Origin: Candidatus Aminicenantota bacterium
GTDB taxonomy: Bacteria > Acidobacteriota > Aminicenantia > S016-38
Assembly (NCBI GenBank): GCA_026991555.1
Contig: JALXBI010000095.1
Coordinates: 1 to 43,424 of the forward strand
DNA: 43,424 nt
Reading direction: 5' to 3'
In this document: positions 1 through 7,507 of the stretch, piece by piece
How the letters are laid out: each line of letters begins with the position of its first letter
Position numbering within the stretch: the stretch's first letter is position 1
The notes under the pieces: generated by a model
The model's input: only the letters and a program-made list of their open reading frames with translations
Told to the model about the DNA's origin: nothing
Databases searched by the model: none
Made by a program: the position numbers and the translations under genes

Positions 1-127
1 GGGATTGTGTTAGCGTAGGGGGAAGGGGAAGGTTTTTTCTGCGAAGGGATAGGTCTGTGGTTTTTAAGGATTTTTAGAAAAAGAAGGGGGATTTCTGTCT
101 GTTTTTGGGGGTGGATTTTTGGGTAGG

Positions 128-214
128 GGGAGTTTTGGGTGGAAATTTTCTGAAGTGGTGACGATTCGGGAGGGAGTTTTTGGGAAAAAAGTAAAAAAGG
201 GTCTGTCCCTAATT
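128..214. repeat. Left copy of inverted end repeat
   Basis: This stretch matches the reverse complement of 43339-43424 over about 86 bases, with roughly nine differences by eye. It ends inward with the motif AGGGTCTGTCCCT (198-210), a partial palindrome (AGGG/CCCT). The 127 bases to its left are G-rich and hold nothing I recognise, and 215-258 is AT-rich without a gene. On the minus strand the motif reads AGGGACAGACCCT followed by six T, just after the last gene of the minus operon, so it may also work as a weak terminator. Confidence 0.85.
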
Positions 215-258
215 TTTGAATTGTTAAGAGGAAATTTATTATTACGGAAAGGGAAATA

Positions 259-1293
259 TTATTGGACCAGGCGGTAACCTATGGCCCAGTAGCCTACCCA
301 GTGTTTCAGGGAAAAGGGGGCGGTGGTTCCTATTCCCAGACGGAAAGCGGGAAGAACCCCCAGGGTGTAACTGTCGCCATAGCGGAAGGCTACCCCTTCC
401 ATTTTCCTTCCCATAAGCTCCGCCATTTTCCTCAACGTAAGAAGGCCAAAGGGGACGGAATACCTCCCGCACCAGAGGATTCCCTCTCCCCATACCCTGT
501 CGGCAAAGGCTCTTATCTTATCCTCGGTGATGAGTCCGGAAAGGAATTTCTTCCCTAACTCCCGGTCCTGGGCTGTGGCCTTCCTGTGGGCCTCCTCGTC
601 AAGACCGAAAACCGAATAATTAAAATCAGGCCCATAATGGGTATTGTCCGCAGAGATTATGAAGGAAATGTCCTTTCCAGGTTTTAGCCCCTTTTCCTTC
701 ATGTAGGAATAAAGAACTGCGGCGAGTTTCTCTGAAACTTCCTTCATTCTCCAGTAATTCATACCGGTAACCATTATGGAAAGAATCCTGACCTTTCTGT
801 TGTAATACTGGAGGAAGGGAACCATGGACTCAGCGGAATGTTCTATTTTCTGAGCCTCGTTAGAAACCATGTAGTATTGGGAGGGAAGGTGTGTTTTTAT
901 GTATTGCCTGAGCCCCCTGTCCACCTCCACCGGGCCATAGGGACCGTCCCACCGGTCATAATCATCAAGGATTATTATCCCATGGGGGTCCTTGAGGAGC
1001 ATTCTTGCCCTGTGATGGGTGACTGCGAAAATCACCACGGTCTTTGCTCCTGCGACCCTGGGCATAGCGTAAATGTAAACCCTTCCAGCGTAAATGTGGT
1101 CATCGTGGGGGGAGATGACGGCGAAATAATTTCCCCTTATTTTTGATGCTCCGGGCTCCAATTTCTCCGACAGCTTCACTATGGTCTCAATCTGATATGG
1201 CTTGGTGCAGAATCCCACATTATCGAAGAAATGCCTTACCCCTCCTGCCATTATTAAGCCCGTTAAAATTGCAAAAATCGCAAATTTTCTCAT
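259..1293 (-). CDS. Memo-like (AmmeMemoRadiSam system protein B family) protein with N-terminal export signal
   Basis: The protein (344 aa) belongs to the Memo family, whose members resemble extradiol dioxygenases; the bacterial substrate is not known. The family's metal-site residues can be seen: PHDDH (H63, H66), THH (93-94), EHS (151-153), SADNTH (D216, H219) and the CGR motif (C275). Residues 1-18 form a basic then hydrophobic leader (MRKFAIFAILTG...), so it is probably exported or membrane anchored, which is unusual for the family. I chose the ATG at 1293 because GGAGGG lies 5 bases before it; a TTG four codons upstream overlaps that site. It is the last gene after lptD, one base apart. 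The family call is firm, the export is inferred. Confidence 0.8.
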   Translation of the reverse strand: MRKFAIFAILTGLIMAGGVRHFFDNVGFCTKPYQIETIVKLSEKLEPGASKIRGNYFAVISPHDDHIYAGRVYIYAMPRVAGAKTVVIFAVTHHRARMLLKDPHGIIILDDYDRWDGPYGPVEVDRGLRQYIKTHLPSQYYMVSNEAQKIEHSAESMVPFLQYYNRKVRILSIMVTGMNYWRMKEVSEKLAAVLYSYMKEKGLKPGKDISFIISADNTHYGPDFNYSVFGLDEEAHRKATAQDRELGKKFLSGLITEDKIRAFADRVWGEGILWCGRYSVPFGLLTLRKMAELMGRKMEGVAFRYGDSYTLGVLPAFRLGIGTTAPFSLKHWVGYWAIGYRLVQ

Positions 1294-1294
1294 T

Positions 1295-3355
1295 TTACCC
1301 TCCAAATCTATCTATACCAAATCCCACCTGGGGAAGGGAAAAGGAAATGTTGAAAAAGTATTTCTCCTTTCTGAAGGGCATGTAGGCAAATCTGAATATG
1401 AAGCGCACGCACTGGAGGTTCAGGTTGGCAATGATGGTGTATTGTCTGGTCTTTTTGCTGCCTATGTCATAAAACCAGAAACCGCTCAGGCTTAACCCAA
1501 GGGGGGAAATGGCTATTCCCCCCGAAAGTCTCATCTGATTGGAAATAAGGGAGGTTTCCTCAAATACCGACTTGGTGGTGAAATAATTTCCCGAAACATA
1601 GAAGGGAAGACCCCTTGGCCTCAAACTGAGGGTTATGGAATTGAAAAGGAAATACTTATCGTAGGGCTCGTATTGGCCTATCCAGTAGAGGGAAAGGGAA
1701 TCGTCAGGGGTAAATCTTAGATTCATATTGACCGAGGAAAATTTATGGGAAACAGGAAGCCCTAAAGGAGTTATCACATTTTCCGTTTTCGGATAATAAC
1801 TTCCCCCTATGGAAAAGGAGAGTATTTCCACAGGGGTTCTTTCCCCCCATACTTTCTTTTTAGCAAGCACCCGATTGGTCAGGGAAAAATCCACATGGGA
1901 GGATGCAGGGAAATAATCGTAGCCGTCATAGGAAACTATTCTGGGAAAGTAATCGTAATCAGGGGAAAAGACAATGGAAACCGAGGGCTCTATCACATGC
2001 TTGAATTTTGGAGAATAGGCCAGGTTGGGAGTTTTGAAAATTCTGTAGAAAACGGGGCCCGTAATGGTGGCGGAATAGGAATAGGCAAAAATTCTCAAGG
2101 GTTCGTCAATTCTCTCTTCGTCCTTGAGCTGCTGGGTATAATAGGCCATGTGAAGGCTCAGCCTGTTATCAAGGCTTATCCAGGGTGCGGGAGAAAGGGT
2201 GTATACGAGGCTGGGTTTCCAGATTATCCTTCTCAGGTCATAGGTTTTCTTTTTTCTCTGCTCCTGGATATTGCTGGCGATGAGTCCGCCGGAGAAATAG
2301 AGGTTTCCGATTATTCTTTTCCGGGTAAAGGTAAAATTAAGTTCCGGAAGGTGGCGAAAAACCGTTTCTCCTCCCAGATAACTTTTTTGCTCATCCGCCC
2401 GAAGGACCAGACTGGCATCCTCCCAGGATTTCGTAAGGTAAGCGGAGGAATAGAAAAATCGCTGAACTATCCGGAAATAATTGGTGGAAATGTTCCACAG
2501 AAATTTATAGGAACTTACCAGGTCTGCGTTGGCAGTAAGCCTCCATCCCCTTCCCAGGTCAAGAACCTCATGTCCCTTTATCAGGTAGTCCGCTTTACCG
2601 TCCCAGTATTTAAAATAGGAGGCCCTGAGGTTCCCGTAATTTCCATCGCTCCAGACATACCTGTATTCCCCTGTAAACATGTGCCCCAACTGGGACATGT
2701 AATCGTAGGAAAAGGTAAAATCCAGCCAATCTGCAGGAGCCCAGTAAAAATCCTCGCCAAAATAATAGCCCCGGTTGGAGCTGTGGCCGAATTTAGGCAT
2801 GAGGAAACCTGTTTTCCTCTCCTTCTTTGAAGCGGGATAGTATAGATAAGGAAGGTAAAGCACCGGAATTCCCTTGATTCTCAGGACCGTTCCCCAGAGG
2901 GATATGTGGTCGTCCCGGTAATACTTTCCCCTTTTAGCCCTGGTCTCCCAGAGGGGGCATGTCTGGTTGCAGGGCGTGAACCAGATTTTTTTAAAGGAAA
3001 ATTCTTTCTTAGAGGAGGCCCTCACCTCCTCTGCCTGAAAGAAAAATTTCTTCTGCAACCATCCCCAGACATTCACGAAGCGGAGTTTGCCGGTCTTGTA
3101 ATTGTAAAATCCCTCCTTTCCTGCTATGAAGCCAGAATCAAAGATAACCGATACATTTCCTATGAGGTGAACATCTCCGGTTTTCAGGTTAACCTCCATC
3201 TGATCAGCGTAGAGCTTTCCCAGTTCGGAACTTACCTCCACATCCCCCTTTGCTATAAGAAGGTCCCCTGAAATCTTCTGATAATCAGCCGTAATTTTGG
3301 GAATTTTGTCTGCCAGCAGAAAGCAAGCCAGCAAAAGGAAAAGTGCTTTTCTCAT
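1295..3355 (-). CDS. lptD: LPS-assembly protein LptD (OstA)
   Basis: LptD is the outer-membrane beta-barrel that inserts lipopolysaccharide into the outer leaflet. The 686 aa protein starts with a signal peptide (about 1-18). It continues with an OstA/LptA-like beta-jellyroll repeat (about 24-110, with the pattern GDVEV...LYAD...L.G.V) and then the barrel, where alternating aromatic and polar strands run to the C-terminus. The CNQTCPLW segment (C129, C133) after the OstA part is typical of the family. It overlaps the DUF1015 gene by 4 bases (ATGA), so the two are probably translationally coupled. lpxD lies 7 kb away, consistent with a lipid A-bearing outer membrane. No LptE or LptA gene is seen here. 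Confidence 0.85.
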   Translation of the reverse strand: MRKALFLLLACFLLADKIPKITADYQKISGDLLIAKGDVEVSSELGKLYADQMEVNLKTGDVHLIGNVSVIFDSGFIAGKEGFYNYKTGKLRFVNVWGWLQKKFFFQAEEVRASSKKEFSFKKIWFTPCNQTCPLWETRAKRGKYYRDDHISLWGTVLRIKGIPVLYLPYLYYPASKKERKTGFLMPKFGHSSNRGYYFGEDFYWAPADWLDFTFSYDYMSQLGHMFTGEYRYVWSDGNYGNLRASYFKYWDGKADYLIKGHEVLDLGRGWRLTANADLVSSYKFLWNISTNYFRIVQRFFYSSAYLTKSWEDASLVLRADEQKSYLGGETVFRHLPELNFTFTRKRIIGNLYFSGGLIASNIQEQRKKKTYDLRRIIWKPSLVYTLSPAPWISLDNRLSLHMAYYTQQLKDEERIDEPLRIFAYSYSATITGPVFYRIFKTPNLAYSPKFKHVIEPSVSIVFSPDYDYFPRIVSYDGYDYFPASSHVDFSLTNRVLAKKKVWGERTPVEILSFSIGGSYYPKTENVITPLGLPVSHKFSSVNMNLRFTPDDSLSLYWIGQYEPYDKYFLFNSITLSLRPRGLPFYVSGNYFTTKSVFEETSLISNQMRLSGGIAISPLGLSLSGFWFYDIGSKKTRQYTIIANLNLQCVRFIFRFAYMPFRKEKYFFNISFSLPQVGFGIDRFGG

Positions 3356-4587
3356 GAAAGAAGGTGAACCACCAGACCGCTTTTAAGTTTGGGCTCAAAC
3401 CATGTGGACTTGGGGGGCATTATCTTTCCCTGGTCTGCCACTTTTAAAAGTTCCTCCACCGATGTGGGATACATGGAAAAGGCCACTGCGTATTTCCCGC
3501 TGTCCACTAATTTCTCGAGGTAGTCGGTTCCTTTTATCCCTCCAACGAAGGTTATCCTGGGGTCCTTCCTCGGGTTTTCTATTCCCAGCACCGGGGAAAG
3601 GAGGTGGTCCTGAAGGATGGCAACATCAAGGGAGGAGACGGGGTCCTGCGGGTCAAACAATCCTTCCCTGGGCCGAAGGTAATACCATTTTCCCCCAAGA
3701 TACATGCTTATGGTGTGCTTTTTCGGAGGTTCAGGTCCTCCCGGGCTTATCTTAAAATTCTCCTCCACCTTTTTCAGAAACTCCTCCCCTGAAAGCCCGG
3801 CCAGGTCCTTCACCGCCCTGTTATAGGGAAGTATTTGCATTTCGTCGTGGGGAAAGACAACAGCCAGAAAGAAATTGTATTCCTCCTCGCCTGTATGGGA
3901 TGGGTTTTCCTTTTTCTTCATTTCCATCACCCTGTGGGCTGCGGCAGCCCTGTGATGACCATCGGCTATGTAAAGGTGGGGAATATTTTCGAAAATTCCC
4001 TTTATTTTCTCTATTAGACCTTTGTCCCTTATTACCCAGAAAATATGCCTTACCCCCTGGCTGGTAAAATCGTATTCCGGCTCGTGCTGCTGCATATAAT
4101 TTTCCAGAAGTTCCTTTACCGGCAAATTCCCGTCCCTGTAGAGAAGAAAGACAGGGCCAGTATTGGCGTTGGTATAGAGTATGTGTTTTGTCCTGTCAAG
4201 CTCCTTGGCCTCCCTGGTTAACTCGTGTTTCTTGATCTTACCACTGCCGTAGTCCTCGCAGGAGGCGGCCACCACCAGTCCGGTTTGAACATGATCGCCC
4301 ATTTCCTGGCGGTATATGTAAAAATACTCTTCGGGGTCCTGGACTAAGATGCCCTCGTTTACGAACTTTCTGAGGTTTTCCGCTCCCTTCCTGTAAACCC
4401 TCTCATCGTATAGGTCCACACCTTCAGGAAGGTCTATCTCCGGCTTTATAACATGAAGGAAAGAATACGGGTTGTCCTTAGCCATTTCCAGGGCCTCTTC
4501 CCTTTCCAGAACATCGTAGGGAGGGGAAGCTACCTTCTCCACCAGTTCCCTTTTGGGTCTTAAACCTTTGAAGGGTTTTATTCTCAT
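3352..4587 (-). CDS. DUF1015 family protein
   Basis: This 411 aa soluble protein is a full-length member of the DUF1015 family, whose biochemical role is unknown. The recognisable features are the N-terminal FKGLRP segment, SPPYDVL near residue 22, the central YIADGHHRAAAA segment and the C-terminal PPKSTWFEPKLKSGLVVH segment. A strong ribosome binding site, AAAGGAGGT, lies 7 bases before the ATG at 4587. The gene follows a lipoprotein gene after 28 bases and overlaps lptD by 4. A possible -10 hexamer, TAAAAT (4618-4613), overlaps the lipoprotein's stop codon, so this gene may also have its own promoter. No function is proposed. Confidence 0.8.
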   Translation of the reverse strand: MRIKPFKGLRPKRELVEKVASPPYDVLEREEALEMAKDNPYSFLHVIKPEIDLPEGVDLYDERVYRKGAENLRKFVNEGILVQDPEEYFYIYRQEMGDHVQTGLVVAASCEDYGSGKIKKHELTREAKELDRTKHILYTNANTGPVFLLYRDGNLPVKELLENYMQQHEPEYDFTSQGVRHIFWVIRDKGLIEKIKGIFENIPHLYIADGHHRAAAAHRVMEMKKKENPSHTGEEEYNFFLAVVFPHDEMQILPYNRAVKDLAGLSGEEFLKKVEENFKISPGGPEPPKKHTISMYLGGKWYYLRPREGLFDPQDPVSSLDVAILQDHLLSPVLGIENPRKDPRITFVGGIKGTDYLEKLVDSGKYAVAFSMYPTSVEELLKVADQGKIMPPKSTWFEPKLKSGLVVHLLS

Positions 4588-4612
4588 AATTGCGACCTCC
4601 TTTTATTAGATT

Positions 4613-4618
4613 ATTTTA
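4613..4618 (-). promoter_or_regulatory. Possible -10 hexamer before the DUF1015/lptD genes
   Basis: TAAAAT on the minus strand overlaps the TAA stop of the lipoprotein gene at 4616-4618. It would start transcription about 19 bases before the DUF1015 ATG, leaving the AAAGGAGGT site in the leader. No clear -35 is visible. This is a motif call only. Confidence 0.35.
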
Positions 4619-5671
4619 CAATGAAGGCGGTTGAAAAACAGAACTCAGGTTCCTGGGAAGATAAATCGCAAATTTCTTTCCCTTTCTGAGGACGAGCCAT
4701 CCATTTCTGAGAACTTTTATTAGCGAAAAACCCCGGGGAAGATAAAACCTATAAAGATATTTTCCTTTCTCCGAAAGAACATCAAAATGGCTCTTTCCCG
4801 GCGCCTCGTTTACCTCAATCAGGAGCAGGCCCGAGGGAAGGGCCATAATCCTTTTAAGCACCGGAAGTTTATGGGGTAATCTTTGGGCAATGGCTTCAAG
4901 GGTCCTTTCCCGGTTAACCGGTTTCCAGATGAGAAACATAGGAGCAATCTTTCTCCTTTCCTCTAAGGGAAAATCAGGGTTGGGAACATCAAAATGAAAT
5001 TCCCTCACGAGCTCTCCATTGAGAGTTAAAACCTTAAGGGAATAACGGTGGCTCTCCCCTGCTATTACGTGATCCGTGAGAGGAGAATAGGTCCAGAGAA
5101 GGGTGGGTATTATTTCAGGGACGGAAATGGCGGAAACACCCCGGGGGGATTTTATTATAAGGGTTCCGGGTTTGAGGCTTTTTATAAGCAATTTTTCCGG
5201 GTGACTTTTATCCCCTATCAAAACGAGCTTCTTTAATGGCTTCCCCTCCTTCAGCTCAAGATAGGAGCCCAGAAGTTGACCCTCCTTAGTGGGAACTACC
5301 CTCTCGTAGAACCTGTCCAGAACACCTTTACGGGCCGGCTCACCGGGACACATCTTCACCACCTGGCGGGGGGTGGTGGCCCAGAAACATCCTGAGGAGA
5401 AATAAAGGGATGGGACATAATTTAGGAGTCCGGGTTTTAGAACTTCTTCCCTGTTCCCGGAGGAGGTCAGCTTCCATACCCCGGTATCCGGTCCCGAAAA
5501 ATAAATTTCACCGGAAGGTGAAAGGGCAATGGAAAGGCGAGGATGCTCCGACCCTTCCAGGGGAAGGTCCATTTTCTTTTCAAGTTTTAATTCTACCTCC
5601 CCCTTTTTGGGCCTGTATCCCCCGCAGGCCGCCAGGAAAATTAAAAGGGAAATGAGCCAGAGTTTTCTCAT
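4616..5671 (-). CDS. Putative lipoprotein, possible beta-propeller, unknown function
   Basis: The protein (351 aa) begins with MRKLWLISLLIFLAAC, a lipoprotein signal peptide with lipobox LAAC and acylated Cys at residue 16, so it should be membrane anchored on the outside of the inner membrane or in the outer membrane. The rest is rich in short beta-strand patterns such as PSGEIYFSGPDTGVW and SGLLLIEV, which resemble blades of a beta-propeller, but I cannot assign a family. AAGGAG lies 5 bases before the ATG. It overlaps the upstream methyltransferase-NifX gene by 4 bases (ATGA). Its place between that gene and DUF1015-lptD suggests an envelope role, which is inference. Confidence 0.7.
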   Translation of the reverse strand: MRKLWLISLLIFLAACGGYRPKKGEVELKLEKKMDLPLEGSEHPRLSIALSPSGEIYFSGPDTGVWKLTSSGNREEVLKPGLLNYVPSLYFSSGCFWATTPRQVVKMCPGEPARKGVLDRFYERVVPTKEGQLLGSYLELKEGKPLKKLVLIGDKSHPEKLLIKSLKPGTLIIKSPRGVSAISVPEIIPTLLWTYSPLTDHVIAGESHRYSLKVLTLNGELVREFHFDVPNPDFPLEERRKIAPMFLIWKPVNRERTLEAIAQRLPHKLPVLKRIMALPSGLLLIEVNEAPGKSHFDVLSEKGKYLYRFYLPRGFSLIKVLRNGWLVLRKGKKFAIYLPRNLSSVFQPPSL

Positions 5672-6450
5672 TGAAGCTCCTTGATGAGATTTTTCAGGGC
5701 CTCCTCCACCTTACCTTTGAATTTTATTATCCTCACCCCTAAGGAGGAAAGCCTGGCTTCCCCCTTCTTTCCTATATTACCGGTTATTATGGTATTGCAG
5801 TCATCCACTAAGCGATAAACATCATAGGTTTTAAGGTGCTGGAAATTGTCCCTGTGTATGTTCGTTCTCTTTTCCATAAATACGGGGCTCCCGTTCTTCA
5901 CCTCATATACAAAGAAATACCCTGCCCTACCGAACATGCGTGGGAAAACCTCAAGGCCATCGTCACTGGCAACGGCCAGGCGGAATTTATCCGCCCCGGC
6001 CAGAAGAAGGTTTTCCTCACCGAAATTTTCCAGCCTCATCACCCTGAGGCCGGCTTCTTCGGTCATTCTCCTGAGTTCCTCCCTGCTGAAATACCTCTCA
6101 GGTATCCCTGTCCTGGCTCTCTCATCCCAATCCCAAACCAGGATTTTCCCTCCCACCGCCAGTTTTTTCCCTGCTTTTCTCAGGAATTCCACCGGGGAGG
6201 AAAAATGGTGAAGGGAGTGGTGGGAAAAAATCAGGTGAAACCACCCTGGAAGTTTATCCACCTCCTCTGCTCTCAATCTCAGTATTTCAAGATTTTCCCC
6301 CCTGGTCTCCTGCACAAAGGGGTCAATGCCCACAAAGTGCACCTCAGGAAATTCCGCTGCCAGTTTCCTCAAAAGGGAGCCGGAGCCACACCCTGCCTCA
6401 AGAACCCTTCCCCTTTCTGGCAAAAGGTTCTTCAGAATCTCCTCAAACAT
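5668..6450 (-). CDS. SAM-dependent methyltransferase fused to a NifX/NafY-like (dinitrogenase FeMo-cofactor) domain
   Basis: The N-terminal half (about 1-140) is a class I SAM methyltransferase: motif I is VLEAGCGSG (16-24), an acidic residue follows at D43 in GIDP, and HHSLHH (77-82) precedes the substrate-side strands. The C-terminal part (about 155-258) reads as a dinitrogenase iron-molybdenum cofactor family domain: FRLAVASDDG, PRMFGRAGYFFVYEV, DCNTIITGNIGKKGEARL, then a short alpha/beta end. Such domains usually stand alone or sit on NifB and bind metal clusters. I know of no nitrogenase function in this region. There is no ribosome binding site. An extended -10 ends 9 bases before the ATG, so the mRNA is probably leaderless. 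Both domain calls are from reading the sequence. Confidence 0.75.
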   Translation of the reverse strand: MFEEILKNLLPERGRVLEAGCGSGSLLRKLAAEFPEVHFVGIDPFVQETRGENLEILRLRAEEVDKLPGWFHLIFSHHSLHHFSSPVEFLRKAGKKLAVGGKILVWDWDERARTGIPERYFSREELRRMTEEAGLRVMRLENFGEENLLLAGADKFRLAVASDDGLEVFPRMFGRAGYFFVYEVKNGSPVFMEKRTNIHRDNFQHLKTYDVYRLVDDCNTIITGNIGKKGEARLSSLGVRIIKFKGKVEEALKNLIKELQ

Positions 6451-6459
6451 CTCAGGGGG

Positions 6460-6468
6460 ATTATAACA
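6460..6468 (-). promoter_or_regulatory. Extended -10 promoter of the methyltransferase-NifX operon
   Basis: TGTTATAAT on the minus strand is an extended -10 (TGn plus TATAAT). Nine bases separate it from the ATG at 6450, so transcription would begin within about three bases of the start codon. It stands back to back with the mnmA -10, six bases away. Confidence 0.65.
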
Positions 6469-6474
6469 CGGGAA

Positions 6475-6483
6475 TGTTAAAAT
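6475..6483 (+). promoter_or_regulatory. Extended -10 promoter of mnmA
   Basis: TGTTAAAAT is followed by exactly seven bases and then the mnmA ATG, so the predicted first base is at or next to the A of the start codon. The eleven bases AATGTTAAAAT (6473-6483) recur before rtcB at 37156-37166. Confidence 0.65.
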
Positions 6484-6490
6484 TAGGGGG

Positions 6491-7507
6491 ATGAAAAGAG
6501 TGGTAGTAGGACTCAGCGGTGGCGTTGATTCCTCGGTGGCAGCCCTTCTCCTGAAAAGGCAGGGATTTGAGGTTATAGGGGTCAGTTTAAAGCTTTACAG
6601 GGAGGAGAGCGGGGCTGCGGAAAGGGTGGCCCGTTTTCTTGAAATACCCTTAAGGGTGCTGGACCTCAGGAGGGAGTTCAGGGAAAAAATAATGGATTAT
6701 TTTGCCCGGGAATACAGGAGGGGAAGAACTCCAAATCCCTGTGCCCTTTGTAATTCTTACATAAAATTTCGTTACTTAGAGAAGGTCCGAAGGGAGGAGA
6801 AGGCGGAGTTTATAGCCACTGGACACTACGCCAGAATAGTGGAGAAAGGGAGGAAGTTTTACCTGGCGCCGGCTAAGGACAGGGGAAAATCCCAGGAGTA
6901 TTTTCTCAGCCTTCTTCCAGAGGACATTTTAGAAAAGACCCTGTTTCCCTTGGGGAACCTGACCAAGGAGGAGGTGAGGAAATTGGCAGGGAACATAGCA
7001 GCAAAAAGGGAAAGCCAGGATATTTGCTTTGTTCGGGAAAGGAATTATCACAAATTTTTAGAGAAAGAATACGGTTTTTTGCCGAAAAAGGGAGATATAA
7101 TCACAACTTGGCGGAAGAAAATAGGACAGCACAACGGGTTCTACAAATTCACTGTTGGACAACGAAGGGGAATAGGAGTTTCCTCCACCCAATTTCCCGG
7201 AGGGGCGAAGGGTCCACTGTATGTGGTGAAAATTCTCCCGGAGGAAAACGCTGTGGTCGTGGGAGAAAAAGAGCAGGCCTACAGGTCGGAAATAAAGGTG
7301 GAATTGAAGCTCTGGAAGGGAACAGGGGATGGAAACTACCGGGTAAGAATCAGATACAGACATCCCGGAGCAGAGGCGAAGGTGAAAATTGAAGGCAATA
7401 TTGCAACAGTTAATTTCCTCCTTCCCCAGTTCGCCCCTGCTCCAGGACAGTTAGCGGTTTTTTACGACGAGGAAGAACTTGTGGTAGGCGCAGGGTTCAT
7501 TTTCTAA
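6491..7507 (+). CDS. mnmA: tRNA-specific 2-thiouridylase MnmA
   Basis: MnmA activates U34 of Glu, Gln and Lys tRNAs with ATP and inserts sulfur taken from a cysteine-desulfurase relay. The 338 aa protein has the ATP-pyrophosphatase loop GLSGGVDSS (7-15), the TPNPCALCN segment (80-88, catalytic Cys expected at C87) and the second cysteine in SQDICFV (C179). The C-terminal part ending in PAPGQLAVFY is the usual tRNA-binding barrel. The start is fixed because the P-loop follows at once. The G-run before the ATG has no spacing, so it is not a normal ribosome binding site; a leaderless mRNA is likely. Its 3' end overlaps the converging SH3b-NHL gene by 11 bases. Confidence 0.92.
   Translation: MKRVVVGLSGGVDSSVAALLLKRQGFEVIGVSLKLYREESGAAERVARFLEIPLRVLDLRREFREKIMDYFAREYRRGRTPNPCALCNSYIKFRYLEKVRREEKAEFIATGHYARIVEKGRKFYLAPAKDRGKSQEYFLSLLPEDILEKTLFPLGNLTKEEVRKLAGNIAAKRESQDICFVRERNYHKFLEKEYGFLPKKGDIITTWRKKIGQHNGFYKFTVGQRRGIGVSSTQFPGGAKGPLYVVKILPEENAVVVGEKEQAYRSEIKVELKLWKGTGDGNYRVRIRYRHPGAEAKVKIEGNIATVNFLLPQFAPAPGQLAVFYDEEELVVGAGFIF

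Noticed and set aside
1294-1305. Upstream TTG start (MEGKM...) for the Memo-like protein
   Set aside because: The TTG overlaps the GGAGGG ribosome binding site of the ATG four codons on.
1895-2830. A 311-codon open frame on the plus strand
   Set aside because: It lies wholly opposite lptD, whose protein has clear family features; the antisense translation shows no motif.
5836-6480. Open frames on the plus strand opposite the methyltransferase-NifX gene
   Set aside because: The minus-strand protein has both domain signatures; these are antisense shadows caused by purine-rich codons.
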